Shown here piece by piece: positions 30,941 to 41,837 of a DNA stretch of 64,000 bases. Location of the stretch: assembly GCA_977006965.1 (NCBI GenBank), contig OZ345383.1, forward strand, positions 1,957,001 through 2,021,000, written 5' to 3'. The stretch is from Phymatolithon calcareum. Lineage: Eukaryota > Rhodophyta > Florideophyceae > Hapalidiales. The position numbers were made by a program, and so were the translations under genes. Within the stretch, counting starts at the first letter, position 1, and the number at the start of each line of letters is the position of its first letter. The notes under the pieces are model-generated. The model was not told the DNA's origin. It was given only the letters and a program-made list of their open reading frames with translations, and did not search any database.

Positions 30941-32350
30941 GATCAATAGCGTCTAGTGTCGATAGTTGTGATAATTCTGCCCGTTGCAATAGTACTGCGG
31001 TCGTATAGTATTTGGTCTGATATTGTGCTGGGGATTCTCAGGAAACCATGGAGTGGCCTTTTCAATACATACTGTACTGTACTGTACATGCAGACAGCTC
31101 CTCAATTGAGTTCCAAAACCCATGAGGCGAAATGCTACAAACATTCCCCTGGTACTACTGTACTGTATAGTGCTGCAGAGGGAATTCTGTTTCTTACAGT
31201 ACAGTACAAACTTCCACGTTATTCTCTTGTGCGTCACCTCACACGTCCCATAAATTACTATCTACAGTATTGTATATATATCAAGGCTGGAGAAATAAAA
31301 TAAGTTTGCTACTTTTTCTGTACTGTACAGTATGATCCCCCCAATCGAGGTGAACCACAAGACTCTTGTCCCAGCGTATCGGTGACACTGACTGACGATT
31401 ACAAACATGCTACAGTACATTTCAGTATCAATCATAGTTTCTAGTCCCACGTGGCTGCACCGTCGTTGGCTCAGCGAATAATTCACAAAAGCATTCAATG
31501 CTTTGTACTGACGAGCAAAATCAAAATGATCTCCCGCAAGTCTCTCGTGATGCATACTGTACGCGTGTGTCAGCTCTTGTCCAGTAGAATAGAGAGTAAT
31601 GACATGAGGACGGGGTTCCATCAAATCATTTTTTTCCTTCTAGCAAAGTTTCTTGTCTTTAAGCGCTGGCCTACTTCCCATCGATCTTTTATTTCGACTC
31701 TTATTTTTCTAAGTAAAACGAAATGAACGCCTTTTATTGGCTAAACACAGTGTTTAACGTGATCCCATTGGAGGATCAGTGATTTCACAGCTTGAAATAT
31801 TCGTCAACCTTATGAGCAGTTTTCTTTCCTGATCAGAACATTTGATGAGCTCACGAGAGAGCTCGATAGGTAAAACAAGGTACTAGGAAAGGTTGTGGGT
31901 GATATATTGCAGGCGTCAAGGTCCTCAAGAAATGCCATCTTCGCCTCATGAAATCAATGTTTTTGCCGTGCAATATTTCACAAGGGACTACGTACAGTAA
32001 ATAATAAGGGCGAAGGAAATTTGGAAGTTTTGTCCAAACTCCAACAATTATTTGAGTCTAATCTACTGTACTGGAGCAGTGCTGATCCATTTTTAAATAA
32101 GGAGGGAGGGAAAATGAAAATTAGATAACAGCCGAAGCCAGATGCGCCTGCCTGCTTATCCAACGCCACGCTCAACGTTTCGCCAGTCACCGTGATGGAT
32201 TTTGAGTTGAAGCCTCAGAACGCAAGTCCAGAATCAATATTCTTCTTCAGTCAGTGAGTGAGGTTATCTATAATACAGATGGGAACAACTAACCAAGTTG
32301 CAGACATTCACAAATACACATCCCATAGCTGGCTGGTAACAAGTATCATG
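30941..32350. other. Intergenic region dense in GTAC[A/T]GTAC words
   Basis: About 1.4 kb without a supported gene but with repeated overlapping GTACTGTAC/GTACAGTAC words near 31071-31090, 31157, 31196, 31318-31330, 31411 and 32066. This is the densest such region in the window. Confidence 0.6.
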
Positions 32351-35233
32351 CTAGCACGGTCGCAACAGCGCCACCGTACGAGAAATGTACCGCGATTTCA
32401 ACGCCGCTTCCCATAGACATAACTGCGCAGTAGTTTCTCGAATTTCCTGCTCAGATAGCTTGGTCTCTGCCAGACTAGTGTAGATCCTCCTATTGGTTGT
32501 CTCCACGTCGCACGCCGCCACCTCGGAGTTCATCTGCGTTATTCGCACAACCGCCAGTCCAGCACTCGCAGCACTGTCGAGCACCTCCTGTTCTGGCCAG
32601 ATCCGATACCCCTTGTCGCCGCAGAACATCACATCAGATAGATGCCTACGTCGACGCGCTTTTCGCGTCGGGTTCCCACTGTAGGCCGCAAATCCAAACT
32701 CCACCACGCCATCATCAGCTATTAATGATCGCGATAACGTCATCATGCGTTCAATGGATCCAAAGAGGCCCTCACATATGTTCACGGCTGCCGGCGATAG
32801 AATGAGATCGTAGCGACCTCTTCCACTTCCCGGAAGATTGATGACTGAAGCGTCCATAGCGTCGCCGAATGTTGCTGTAACGGTCCCGCTCAGAAATTCA
32901 TCAATGTGCACAACGGTGACTTGGTCCTCAATGCCGAGCAACTGAGCTTTTCTGCATACGAAAAGACGTCGCTCATCATTGGAAACGACGATGGTCGCAC
33001 TGTTCGACTTATCTGCTTTGAGACCATAAATTGTCTGCGCACACAAGTCCCCAATGAGTTCCAATCGGCGCAGTACCGTATCGCTGCGACTCTGAACATC
33101 CACAGGCGACGTCCCGGGATCAATGCTGACTTCATTACCTTCCGTAAAGCGCCACCATGCAGGATAGACAACCCCGCTAATACATGTTGCCAGCTCCGGA
33201 AGTCGACCGTGTGTTAGCGGTGGAACAATCTTGTCAAACCCCCCGACCAAGGCTACCAGAAGACTTTCAGCCAGCCTCATTTGACCATGAAACCCCTCTG
33301 CTAGTCCCTTGTTCCGAATTTGAGCAACAAACATAGAGCAAAGTGCCTGACTCAAGTCCTGTGGAGTAGGAGAATCGATTTCCCTTGCCGAGAATGATGC
33401 TGCCATAATAGGAGCCAGATCGTAACCTCGTCTCAGCCAGTCTGTAACTCGTGCAAATACCTTCGCGTTTCGAATTGTGATTCTGGCAGCACAAGGCGAC
33501 GCGCCTACCTTCATAATGCTTGCTGCAGCTTTTGATGTGGAGGTGATTTGCGGAGCGCGGCGCGGTCCGAATCGCTGCAGGCTACCGTCTCCCCCAGCCA
33601 GTAAGACCACAGGGTCATCATCTGTCATGACTTTGGACATTTTGAAGAGTGCTCGTCCTAGTCGATACATAACCGCGTTTATGACTGCCAGTGCGAATAT
33701 GTAGAACAACGTAGGCGTCCTCGTTGACGAGAATGGTACCTCGTAGATGCGATAATTGTTGTTCATGGCCACGGAAAGTTTCGATCGCCATGGACGCAGC
33801 ACTTCAAATCCGGACATACGTTCGGCGACATCGAGGCCAGTCATGAATGCATCCTCATGAAATCCGTACCGTACATAGGCGCCGCAAAACCATGTGGAAT
33901 TCTTTCCTTGAATTACATCCTGCAACTGTTTCTGGGCCTCGACCGCGGCGAGGTTGAACTGTGGGTGGTCAAAAGAGACCTCCGCCAGAATTTTGCTTTC
34001 GTCTATAGGGGTGACCGCATTCAGAGTAACAAATATATTCGGCACGTCCATGGCATGGCGATGCAAATTTTGAAGACGGTTGAGCCAGTATGTGACACAA
34101 ACGGGGCGCAATTCTGGCGGTATGCTTTCCTGCTCAAGGTCTTGACTGCTGCCTTGTGCTGAGGATTGGCGCTGTTTTCGCGAAATGAAGTTCCATGAAG
34201 ACCAAACAGCCTGATTTCGTGGCATTAAACGGATGTCGTGATGGACGAGCGACACATTTTTAGAGTAACGGAACGCGCCAAGGATACGGCGTTCGTCGTC
34301 CGTTGCAGACTGTCCTAATATTTCGAGTGTTGTTGGTGCATGTGTTGCAAAAACCGCGTGATCAAAGAATTGCGGTTCTGGATTACGCTCAGTGTAGATA
34401 GTGACACCAGATTCATCTCGATCCACTTTGACCACCTTGGTGTTCAGCTGTAGATGTGCGCCATACTTCTGCATATCTGCCACGATGCGCTGCACGTACG
34501 AATGCGAGCGCCCGGCAGGAGTCCGCCACTGTGGCCGGGCGAAGACCTGGGCCAGGCCATGATTCACGAAAAATTGGAAGAGAGATATAGCCGGGAAGGC
34601 GAGGGCGTCATGAAGTGAAGCAGACCACACAGCGGAAACCATGGGAATGATATAGTAAGATATAAACGGGTGAGTGTATCCGCCATCGTCCAGAAACTCG
34701 CCCAGTGTAATTTCGGCTTCTTCGCAATACGGATTGGCCGTCACTCGGTCCACGTACTGATGAACTGATCGGTTAAACCGGCGCATATCCCAGAGCATGG
34801 CGTACATGGAGGGGTTGAAGATATTAGAACGATCGGCGAAGAGCGTGGACAGACCATCTGAAGCCCATTCGAAAACGCCCTTGTCTGTCTCAACGCTACT
34901 TGAAAACGACATGCTCGAATTCTCCTGATCCACATTGAGAAGCTCGAACAGACTGACGAGATCGGGATACGTTTTCGCATTGTACACCATGAAGCCGACA
35001 TCTACTTGCACTGTGGCCCCCGAGCTGTTGCCCGGGATGGGTACGGAAATTGTGCGTGCATGGCCACCAGGCTCAGAATGAGCTTCAAACACAGTGACGG
35101 AGTATCCCCCCCGCGCCAGCAACCATGCTGCGGCGAGGCCGGCAGCGCCAGCGCCGATCACTGCGACGCGAGCGCGCGAGGACATGGCTGAGGTGTCAAA
35201 GGGTGGGTGAGCAATCGATAGATGCGAAAACAT
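32351..35233 (-). CDS. FAD-dependent amine-oxidase-like protein fused to degenerate cyclopropane-synthase-like domain
   Basis: 960 residues from an ATG at 35233 (a second ATG at residue 17 starts closer to the domain). Residues 20-470 are the COG2907-type flavoprotein: GAGAAGLAAAWLL (27-39), the EPGGHART loop, VDVGFMVYN, a C-terminal FAD block TWFCGAYVRYGFHEDA. From about 600 the protein resembles the cyclopropane-fatty-acyl-phospholipid synthase domain of plant fusions, including RYDLILSPAAVNICEGLFG near the expected VSVGMFEHVG position. But the SAM-binding motif I (LDIGCGWG-type) is replaced by TIVVSNDERRLFVCRK and the usual catalytic residues are not visible. The C-terminal part is therefore probably inactive as a methyltransferase or has a new role. 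Plant CPA synthases have the same order. The gene diverges from the PTP gene. Confidence 0.8.
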   Translation of the reverse strand: MFSHLSIAHPPFDTSAMSSRARVAVIGAGAAGLAAAWLLARGGYSVTVFEAHSEPGGHARTISVPIPGNSSGATVQVDVGFMVYNAKTYPDLVSLFELLNVDQENSSMSFSSSVETDKGVFEWASDGLSTLFADRSNIFNPSMYAMLWDMRRFNRSVHQYVDRVTANPYCEEAEITLGEFLDDGGYTHPFISYYIIPMVSAVWSASLHDALAFPAISLFQFFVNHGLAQVFARPQWRTPAGRSHSYVQRIVADMQKYGAHLQLNTKVVKVDRDESGVTIYTERNPEPQFFDHAVFATHAPTTLEILGQSATDDERRILGAFRYSKNVSLVHHDIRLMPRNQAVWSSWNFISRKQRQSSAQGSSQDLEQESIPPELRPVCVTYWLNRLQNLHRHAMDVPNIFVTLNAVTPIDESKILAEVSFDHPQFNLAAVEAQKQLQDVIQGKNSTWFCGAYVRYGFHEDAFMTGLDVAERMSGFEVLRPWRSKLSVAMNNNYRIYEVPFSSTRTPTLFYIFALAVINAVMYRLGRALFKMSKVMTDDDPVVLLAGGDGSLQRFGPRRAPQITSTSKAAASIMKVGASPCAARITIRNAKVFARVTDWLRRGYDLAPIMAASFSAREIDSPTPQDLSQALCSMFVAQIRNKGLAEGFHGQMRLAESLLVALVGGFDKIVPPLTHGRLPELATCISGVVYPAWWRFTEGNEVSIDPGTSPVDVQSRSDTVLRRLELIGDLCAQTIYGLKADKSNSATIVVSNDERRLFVCRKAQLLGIEDQVTVVHIDEFLSGTVTATFGDAMDASVINLPGSGRGRYDLILSPAAVNICEGLFGSIERMMTLSRSLIADDGVVEFGFAAYSGNPTRKARRRRHLSDVMFCGDKGYRIWPEQEVLDSAASAGLAVVRITQMNSEVAACDVETTNRRIYTSLAETKLSEQEIRETTAQLCLWEAALKSRYISRTVALLRPC

Positions 35234-35758
35234 GACTGGAAATTCGCAGATTGATTCAGCACACGTCTCACAACTATCACACGTGGCTATTCCTCATCTA
35301 GACAACTTTAGAACGTGGCACGTTCGCATTGGTACACGTCGTCCTAAAGCACACGTGTCCTTTTCAATGTGATGCTACTGATTTTAGGAGATACTGTAAT
35401 AATATCTTAACGCAAAATAGCAAAAACTGAAGCCTAAACTTTTCAAAAAAAAAGATATCTTTCGGAAAAGCACAATGGTCGTGTAAACCAGACCTTCAAA
35501 ATTAGTAGCATTCTTAGCAATAATGTATTCATTATTTCATACAATCTAATATAGAACTGGGTGATTCTAAATTTAGGTCAAACCTTCGTTCGATTCGAAG
35601 GTTTTTATGATGCAGCAACTCGGTTTAACGCTTCAAAGTGAGTGAGAGTTCAATCTCTTCATTCTGCTGCCCTCCCTCTTCTCTTACGGGCAGTGAAAGG
35701 ATTGCTCACACCAACTCTTTCGCTTTCCCATCCGCCACGGGCGCCAACGGAACGAATC
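35234..35758. promoter_or_regulatory. Shared divergent promoter region
   Basis: About 525 bp between two genes transcribed apart (35233 minus, 35759 plus). It contains a hairpin AAACCTTCG-TTCGATT-CGAAGGTTT (35580-35604). No recognised core element beyond AT-rich tracts near 35390-35450 and 35520-35560. Confidence 0.4.
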
Positions 35759-37126
35759 ATGCGACTCGATCGCTTTCGTCGTCTTGTCCGCTCTGGTGGT
35801 TCTCATTCCACGTCCACCGCGTCAGGGCCGAGGAGCGCTGCTGACATCGATGTGTATGCAGAGTCGCTTCACGACCGCATGATGCAAATGGATCGCACTC
35901 CCACAGCTTCATTCCAGCACTCCTACGCCGGGGAATTTGACGTAAGTGACAACTTTTCTACCATTGGCCCACCTTTTTGCGTAGCAAGCGCTGACATGCT
36001 CCACGGCCCTCCTTGTTCCTCTATGTTTTCCAAAATACGGTTGCAATAGAGCCTACAAAGAGTAGACCGCGAAGCCGCGCGCAATATGCAAGCAGAATTT
36101 TATTCCAGCTTGTGCAGCGAGAACGCGTTGAAGAACCGGTACCCGAATATACTTACCAACGAAGCCTCGCGGGTCAAACTCAGAGACCTGCAGCCCGGCG
36201 ATACTGACTTCATCAATGCAAACATTGTTCCAGGTTTTGGCAATCATCCGGGCTACATTGCCACCCAGGCCCCGCTTCCGGGCACCATGTCCCACTTCTG
36301 GCAGATGGTCTACGAAGAAAAGTCTAGGGTCATCGTAATGCTCACACGAGAGCAGGAGGAGCGATGTATTTCCCCGAAGTGCGATCGCTACTGGCCGGAG
36401 CCAGGCCAATGCATTCTGTTCGGCCTTTACTTCGTCTTCGGCCTTGGCGAGCAGAGCAATATCACACTGGGCATTGTCGAGCGCAAGTTTCGCGTCTCAA
36501 AGGCCCTCCACAGACCGCAGTCTGAGGCATCCCCTCATGCGTCAAGTTCCAGCTCTGTACAAGCACAACAACGACATTGGACTTCAGACTGGAACTCTGA
36601 CCTGTCCCAGAACGACAGCAACGTATTCCAAACGCCCATACGGAGACCTGCACCCCGTAGTTATTTCGGACAGCTTGTGGAAACGGGGGAAACAATGATA
36701 CCGGAAGACGGCGAAAGCATCGAAGTTACGCAAATACAGTATATCGACTGGCCGGACCAGGGCGTGCCTGAAACGGCGGATGCGTTGCTGAATATTTGTG
36801 GCATGGTTGACGAATTGATGCTGCCAAATGTTTGTGACAATCCAGCTGGGCGGCCTGTAATTCACTGCTCTGCGGGCGTAGGGCGAACAGGAACTTTTAT
36901 CGCGGTGCACAAATCGCTGCGGACCATTTATTCAGCGTTTCATCCAAGCACAGGCCAAAAAGCTCACCCTGTTCCTGTGGTTCAAGAGGTGGTTAGCGGG
37001 TTGAAAAGGGCACGCAGCAAAATGGTTCAAACCCCCGAACAGTACCGCTTCATCTTTCTTGCTGTCTCCCAAGGTCTCGAGCTGTACCGGGCTCAAGTGC
37101 ACGCCAACAAGGGGTCTGGACATTGA
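35759..37126 (+). CDS. Classical protein tyrosine phosphatase (spliced)
   Basis: Two exons: 35759-35941 and 36050-37126; the 108-bp intron (35942-36049) has a GTAAGT donor and TAG acceptor, both in phase 0. Total 419 residues. The catalytic domain shows KNRYPNILTNEASRVKL, the DFINANIVPG strand, GYIATQAPLP, the WPD acid loop (WPDQGVPE, about 293), the P-loop HCSAGVGRTG (about 332-341) with catalytic Cys and Arg, and the Q-loop VQTPEQYRFIF. An insertion of roughly 90 residues (about 165-250), rich in Ser/Gln and low in complexity, separates the KNRY half from the WPD half. This is a single-domain cytosolic-type phosphotyrosine phosphatase; substrates cannot be inferred. Confidence 0.9.
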
Positions 37127-37331
37127 AGGACATGAGAATAGGGAAATACGTTTTGCCCGAGAATTTATTTTTACACTGCGAACCGCCTAAAGCGATTATT
37201 CTAAATGAAAGCGTAACAAGGTCCCATGCTCGTATTCATATATGTGGTGACTCCAATAATATGGTGTGGTATTTGCGTTTCTGTTCCTCGTTGCCCAAAA
37301 ACATATGCTACCTTTGAAGAGACTCTTCTCA

Positions 37332-38754
37332 TCACGAGTTTCGTATGTAAGAGCAAAACATTGCGCAAACGCGTTGGTAATACATCGGCTGTTTCTTGTA
37401 GAAGCCATCATAGTCCATGAACCCGCAATGTCCGCCCGATTCTGTAATAATTAGTCGCACTGGAGCATTTCCAATATCTTCTTTCGTCGGGAAGCTTGTA
37501 CCGTCTTGATGTCCGTAGAACGGATCGTTACGAGCATTCATCAAAATTGTGGGGACTGAAATATGCTGCAGGCACTTGCGAGCATCAATCTAAAACAGAG
37601 AAGGATTTTCATGCCAAAGATATGTCAGCATTTGTTTTGTCGCTTACTATCCGACAGACGTTGAACTGCAGAAACAAAACTAGTGCAGAAACACATACCG
37701 CTTGGTAATAATCGTATTTGTCTTGAAACCCAAAAACAGGAGCGATTAAATAGTTATCGATTTCGCCGATTCGTGACGACTTTCGCACTGCTTCTGGGTT
37801 CACGCCGCCAAGTGGAACGCCTGCCTCCATAGCCGCGTCAAATTTGCTCACCATAGTTTTTACAAGACGACGACTGTAGATCATGCCACGTAAACCAGAG
37901 TCAATGGCCAATTGGCAAGTCTTCGGGTCAAATGGAGTGCATGCCCCGAAAGCGCTCACGACTCTATACTTTTCAAACGCGTTCGCACCAGCTTCTCGTA
38001 AAAAATTGCACATAATATTAGAACCGAGCGAGAATCCGCAGAGAAACACGTTCGGGGCCGTTCCTCCGCCTTTCTCTGCGGCGGCGCGAATCGTACGCAG
38101 CACTGTCGTGACATCCTCGGTGAACCCGGCATGGTAAAGGCGCAACGTCTTCGGAGGTCCGCAGTCCTCGGCGCAGGACCGATAGTTCATTGCGACGATT
38201 TTGAAGCCTTGCTGCACCAAGGCATCTGCCAGGCGCAGTGTCACAGTGCCCATAGAGCACGATTCAAGCCCGTGCAGCAGCAAAGCGACAGGCTGGTCGC
38301 GCTGCTCAGGTTCCAACATGGTTCCGTTGGCTATATCGACCTGCAGAACGTCCAGGTCGTCATCCGTCGGCAGCGTCACGCGGGTGTACTGAACTTGAGG
38401 TGCTGGCGGGTAGAAGTTGGAGAGGATGGTTTGCAAGTGGCCATTTCCAGATATGTAGGGCGAAAATGGCGGCATGCGAAAATCTTCTACCTTCGTCTGG
38501 GATAGTCTGAGTGCCGTTGATCCTTCTGTCGCTGCGAAAACTGTACCGAGCAATTTTGAAAACTGATTTGCATCATCTTGTTTCATTTTCCAAAGACCGG
38601 CCTTGCTTTTAAGCTTGAAAGGGCACTGAAGTCTTCGCGATTTTGCTGTTGAGCAGAAGCAGAAAACCCGATTGGAAACGAATGTGACGACTTGCTCCGA
38701 GTTCGCATTCGTCCCGCCGATATCAGGGCATTTGCAAAAGTGGATGCGGGACAT
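37332..38754 (-). CDS. YheT/ABHD1-3-type alpha/beta hydrolase (spliced)
   Basis: Exon 1 38754-37699, intron 37590-37698 (109 bp, GTATGT...TTTAG), exon 2 37589-37332, phase 0; 437 residues. A later ATG at 38586 would remove 56 Cys/Arg-rich residues that could be a targeting leader; the choice is open. The hydrolase core has the HLQTI entry segment, LLLHGLES, the nucleophile elbow VFLCGFSLGSN (Ser near 240), the acid Asp374 in NARNDPF and His406 in GGHCGF, all three catalytic residues of the family. Exon 2 supplies the acid and the His. YheT/ABHD1/3 proteins are membrane-linked esterases or lipases; the plant members act on plastid or ER lipids. The gene is convergent with the PTP, about 205 bp away. 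An unspliced reading of the region would miss exon 2. Confidence 0.88.
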
Positions 38755-38894
38755 CGGTTGAGGTCTGCAGAGAGTATGCCGACATGATTTTCTGCGCAGA
38801 GCAGCCGGGTCGCCATCATGGCGATTTTTGATTCGGGTAATGTCGACACTGAGCTGAAGATTAATACGATACGTATGAAACTGGAAAAATATAC

Positions 38895-39081
38895 GAGGAA
38901 ATTCACTACATGGCCACCAAAAGTCGGAAAAATTCACTACATGGCCATCTCTAGACAAACTTACTACGAATACGACGGCGCACTGTAAGTACGTCGTCGT
39001 ATTCGTCCGCTACGCTCAACTCACAACGCTCCCGCACTAACCACTCTGAAATCATGGAAAAGAAGGAGCTCGTGCTACAGC
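38895..39081 (+). repeat. Duplicated promoter/first-exon segment, copy B
   Basis: Matches 26088-26260 (opposite strand) and includes the same paired CACTACATGGCC words, an 11-bp hairpin (CGAATACGACG...CGTCGTATTCG) that accounts for the extra length, and the ATG with MEKKELVLQ. Beyond CTACAG at 39081 the sequences diverge. Downstream here another frame reads KGKFLTPYFCKKHQEKVVRT with AAG/GAG-rich codons up to a GTAAGT at 39194, a possible first exon of an unrecognised short gene. Confidence 0.7.
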
Positions 39082-39601
39082 ATGGCTCACGAGATGATGA
39101 CAAAGGGCAAGTTCCTCACGCCTTACTTCTGCAAGAAGCACCAGGAAAAAGTCGTCCGAACGGAGAAGCTGCTTGTGGAGCCCGAGGCCATCGTAAGTGG
39201 CATACTCAGCTGCGTTGCTTGAGAAAAGGCAGATTTCTCACCTTGTCGTATGTGCTTTTGGTTGACGTTTGATGTGTTTGTGTTCTTTTTGTTTGTGAAG
39301 CTTTGAGGTAAGCAATGCATTTTATGGATTTCATCTTTACGATTTGACTCCGGCCCTCTAACATGCTTTATCACTCTTTCACTGTGTACTTGTACAGGTT
39401 CAAGCCAGAGAATTTGAAAATGACAACTGCTGAACATAAGGCAGTACCAATACATCCGAAACTGGAAACATGACATGTCGAGAAACACTAATGCGAACGG
39501 CGACGCACTGCCCTGTTTGACAGGGACTCTTAGTCTTCTATCATTTCAAGTTCCAAGCCATGGCAGGGCAAGTGCTCAATCCCCCTTTCAACTCTGACGA
39601 G

Positions 39602-41053
39602 TTACACCCTTGAGTTCCGTCTATCCACCTCAACAGGTATCTTTGCCGCTGAGGCGTTGACATACGAGACAGCCGCGTGATGCAAGTTGGCATAACCGCT
39701 ATACACAATGCACACCGCTGCCTTCGTGTCCTGCACGACGCCTGAGATATCCGCGACAGTTTCGAGCAATTCGCCCTTTGTGATGTTCAGCGTTCCGCCC
39801 GGCACGCATCGCACATTGGCCACGTCGTTGAGATGTAGTGCCAACGACCCGCGAAGCACAGATTTGGAATCGAATACCCCGTCCACGAGCTCGCCGTCCG
39901 TGATCGACCCTGTCGAGTTTCACGGACACGTGCGAATCTTTCACGAATCCGGTGTCCACCACCTTATCCACGAGTTCACCCGTGTGGATTTGCACCGTTT
40001 CCGACGCGTGCACGTTGCCCACGTTGCTGAGTTGCAGCTTGACCTTTGCGCGCATGAGTGATTTGCAATCGAGCACCTCGTCGACGAGCTCACCCTGTTT
40101 GATGAGCACCGTTTTAGCGCGTGCGTTTCCGACCTTGTCCAGCTCGACGAGCACCTTGGAATCCTTCACGAAACCCGTATCCACGACCTCGTCGACAAGT
40201 TTGCCCAAATAGATGTTGAGTGAATGCGACAGATGTACGTTACCAACGTCGTTCAGTTTCAGGTTGACAGTTGCATGAAGAAGGGCCTTTGAATCGAGCA
40301 CCTCATCCACCAATTCACCTTCATATATCCGCAAATCGCTCGCCACAACGTTGCCCACATTTCGCGAATCGACGGACACATGTGTGTTCTACACAACACT
40401 GCAATCGACAATATCGTCCACCAATTCACCTTCAAATATATCCACCTTGCCCGTCACTCGAATGTTACCAACGTCGTTGAGAACAACCTTGATCCGTGCA
40501 TCGATAAGCGCCGTGGTATCCACAGTCTCGTCCACAAGTTGGCCGTCGTAAATCTTGACCGCGTCGCCGATAACATTCCCGATATGTTGCAAATCGACTG
40601 AAACCTGTGTATTCTCGATAAAACTGCAATCCACAACCTCGTCTAAAAGTTCACCGTCATTTATGTTGACCATACCGGATACACGAACATTGCCGACGTC
40701 TTAGAGAGATACCAGAATATCCGTGTCCACCAAGGCGCCAATATCGACCATTTCATCCCCGAGTTCGCCGTCGATTACTGTGAGCGCATCGCCAATCACG
40801 TTTCCGACGTTCACGGTGTCGACCTTGATGTAGGCGTTATCCAAGTGCTTTGCGTCGATTATCTCATCCACGAGCTCGCCGTCCACGATGCGCACATTTC
40901 CGCTATTGCGCACGTTGTCGACATAATTCAAATGCACTTTACTGATGGGTCCCAGTACATTAGCAGCATCCCCGGCCTCGTCCGAAAGCTCACCGTCGTA
41001 AATATGCAATTTCGCCACATTGTCAACATTCGCCACATTGAACTTGGTGATAT
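39602..41053 (-). pseudogene. Decayed gene of ~37-residue tandem repeats (GELVDEVVD family), main block
   Basis: On the minus strand, about 12 repeats of 37-38 residues lie here, each with a core GELVDEVVD-like motif and a VGNV-like motif; a 13th is at 41838-41905 beyond an insertion. Two subtypes alternate (one with TGFVKDS/ENTQVSVDL, one with KSLMRAKVKLQL), so the higher-order unit is about 225 bp. The reading frame carries an in-frame stop near 40701 and another near 40389, a frame change near 39900, and is cut by a MITE at 41054, so it is a pseudogene. The 3' part (39602 onwards) leaves the repeat pattern (TKAAVCIVYSGYANLHHAAV). The repeat is not one I recognise; it looks beta-rich and could be a surface protein. 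Confidence 0.75.
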
Positions 41054-41837
41054 CAGGGGAGTGTTATGGGGGGGAGTAACACGAACCCCTTATCATACCG
41101 CTTTTTTGGATTTGCGTCTATAGTGTGTGTTTGATATAATTTTGCAGGGATTAATTGCTTCATAAAAAGGAGAATGAAAGCTGAAAATATGGCCCTCGTT
41201 CCCGGAACATTGGGAGTTGCCAATGTAGCGGTCGCTCTCGTTGCAGTATTCGATTTTGTGGTGAAAAACAATAGAAATATTCTGTAAACAAGAGTTATTA
41301 TTGATACAGCCTGAACTCATAATTTTTGCCGGCACATCAATGTCATGCTTTTGCAGACAAGTTTTGAAACAAAAAAAATCAGTGTTACTCCCCCCCATAA
41401 CTAGGGATGGCCCTCCCGAAAGGGCCCCTCCCCGAAATGGGCCCTTTTTTACCTCAAAGAGGGGATTTTGCCCTCTCCCTCGCGCCAAGTAGAGGGCCCC
41501 TTTCGGGCTTATGATATTCTTACGACAACGAAGTGCCTATGATATTAGAATATGGACAGAATTGTACAGTATACAGAAACGTGGACGCAGCATTAGCTTC
41601 ATGGCATGAGGGCTACGGATTCAGGACGAGAAATCAACCTGCCAGTGCTTCTGACGTATGATACTGATGTCTGATGAAACAATCCTCCCCAGTTTCGGGC
41701 TTTTCGGGGCCCGAAATCAGGTCTGTAATGAGGGTCAAAGAGGGCCCCTCCCCTCTAGAGGGCCACTGATAGAGGGCAAGTACGGCCCTCCGGGCCAATG
41801 TTTCGGGAGAGCCATCCCTACCCATAACATTCCCCTG
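41054..41837. mobile_element. MITE copy 2 (CAGGGGAGTGTTA family), interrupted by a hAT element
   Basis: Ends CAGGGGAGTGTTATGGGGGGG and the mirrored CCCCCCCATAAC...ATTCCCCTG. It is flanked by exact 7-bp repeats GTGATAT at 41047-41053 and 41838-41844. Removing the nested element at 41402-41820 and one copy of its duplication leaves 357 bp, comparable to copy 1 (371 bp). The interior hairpin at 41207-41226 corresponds to that of copy 1 and shows paired base changes. It sits inside the repeat-protein pseudogene. Confidence 0.88.
41402..41820. mobile_element. Nested non-autonomous hAT element, 419 bp, 8-bp TSD
   Basis: Terminal inverted repeats TAGGGATGGCCCTCCCGAAA and TTTCGGGAGAGCCATCCCTA differ at one position and begin with the TAGGGATG sequence typical of hAT (Ac-like) ends. 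The 8-bp CCCATAAC is duplicated at 41394-41401 and 41821-41828, the hAT target-site length. It contains several GGGCCC-rich inverted stretches but no transposase. Confidence 0.92.

Noticed and set aside
35580-35604. Hairpin with TTCGATT loop resembling a tRNA T-arm
   Set aside because: No acceptor, D or anticodon arm can be built on either side, even allowing a permuted gene.
37609-37698. Apparent C-terminus of the hydrolase reading through to 37609
   Set aside because: This is intron sequence; a GTATGT donor at 37698 joins to an exon at 37589 that supplies the catalytic Asp and His.
38755-38958. N-terminal extension of the hydrolase beginning in the duplicated CACTACATGGCC segment
   Set aside because: It starts at a non-ATG codon and reads repeat sequence; ATG 38754 or 38586 is more credible.
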